A program made the translations under genes and the position numbers. From Deltaproteobacteria bacterium (lineage in GTDB: Bacteria > Desulfobacterota_B > Binatia > UBA9968), in contig JAPUHZ010000200.1 in assembly GCA_027297485.1 (NCBI GenBank), positions 1 to 5,678 on the forward strand: 5,678 nt of DNA, read 5' to 3'. Positions 5,434 to 5,678 of this stretch are shown piece after piece. The stretch's first letter is position 1; each line of letters starts with the position of its first letter. The notes under the pieces were generated by a model. The model did no database searches. It worked only from the letters and a program-made list of their open reading frames with translations, and was not told the origin of the DNA.

Positions 5434-5678
5434 GTGCAACACCTGCAGAAAACCATTAAAGCTATCATCCGGCCAGGGGACGAAACAGGCTTTGTCGCCG
5501 AATGCGTGGAGATTGCGGTGGTTACCCAGGGCAAAACCATTGACGAGACCTTTCATAATCTTAAGGAGGCAGTCGCCTTACACCTCGAAGGTGAGGACGC
5601 AGCAGAATTTGGTCTGTGGGACCGGCCTACCCTTGTCGTAACGATGGAAGGTGATCCGGCTTATGCCCAAGCTTCGTA
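5434..5678 (+). CDS. hicB: HicB-family antitoxin (3' partial)
   Basis: The frame stays open to the window edge, giving 81 residues from the GTG start. The sequence is typical of the HicB/UPF0150 fold: an initial strand (KTIKAIIRPGDE), then GFVAECVEIAVVTQGKT, and the helix TIDETFHNLKEAVALHLE, followed by a strand-like RPTLVVTME. HicB binds and neutralises HicA, a small dsRNA-binding-domain mRNA interferase, in type II toxin-antitoxin pairs. No hicA lies upstream, so the partner should follow immediately outside the window, an order seen in many chromosomal loci; alternatively this is a solitary HicB-like protein. The presence of its own promoter-like site and strong Shine-Dalgarno sequence suggests it is not part of the ABC operon. 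The C-terminal DNA-binding part, if present, is not visible. Confidence 0.85.
   Translation, partial: MQHLQKTIKAIIRPGDETGFVAECVEIAVVTQGKTIDETFHNLKEAVALHLEGEDAAEFGLWDRPTLVVTMEGDPAYAQAS

Noticed and set aside
5429..5641. Plus-strand 70-codon open frame beginning just after the AGGAGG
   Set aside because: It is out of frame with the clear HicB sequence starting at GTG 5434, is too close to the ribosome site, and has no family resemblance.

Overview
The window looks like chromosomal DNA from a mesophilic bacterium of moderate GC. The gene types would fit a Desulfobacterota-like (former Deltaproteobacteria) or related environmental lineage, but that is a weak inference. No phage, plasmid or insertion-sequence genes are visible apart from one intron with its endonuclease gene.

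Left part (1-1348). The 3' end of an unrecognised plus-strand gene runs into a perfect 10-bp hairpin that looks like a bidirectional terminator. Facing it on the minus strand is the main discovery: a tRNA-Asn(GUU) gene at 218-850, split inside its anticodon by a 557-nt group I intron at 259-815. Nearly the whole ribozyme core can be paired by eye: P1 with the U.G splice pair, P3, P4, P5, P6a, P7, a P7.1-like hairpin, P8, P9 with a GAAA loop, and the terminal G. The intron carries a small HNH endonuclease gene whose last seven codons and stop are themselves P3, P4 and P5 of the ribozyme. Upstream on the same strand, 51 nt before the tRNA, is a Mut7-C (DUF82) PIN-like RNase with a zinc ribbon.

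Right part (1349-5343). A short divergent intergenic region holds a good sigma-70-type promoter (1389-1417). It drives a tight three-gene plus-strand operon: a membrane-anchored transglutaminase-like protein with an intact Cys-His-Asp triad, an ABC transporter ATPase (1-nt gap) and a large polytopic ABC permease (1-nt overlap). The genes probably form one export or envelope system whose substrate is unknown.

Right edge (5344-5678). A second promoter-like site and a strong Shine-Dalgarno sequence precede a HicB-family antitoxin gene that runs off the window. Its toxin partner would lie just beyond the end.

The previously undescribed system, if there is one, is the tRNA-Asn intron: a self-splicing RNA in an essential anticodon with an endonuclease gene merged into its catalytic core.
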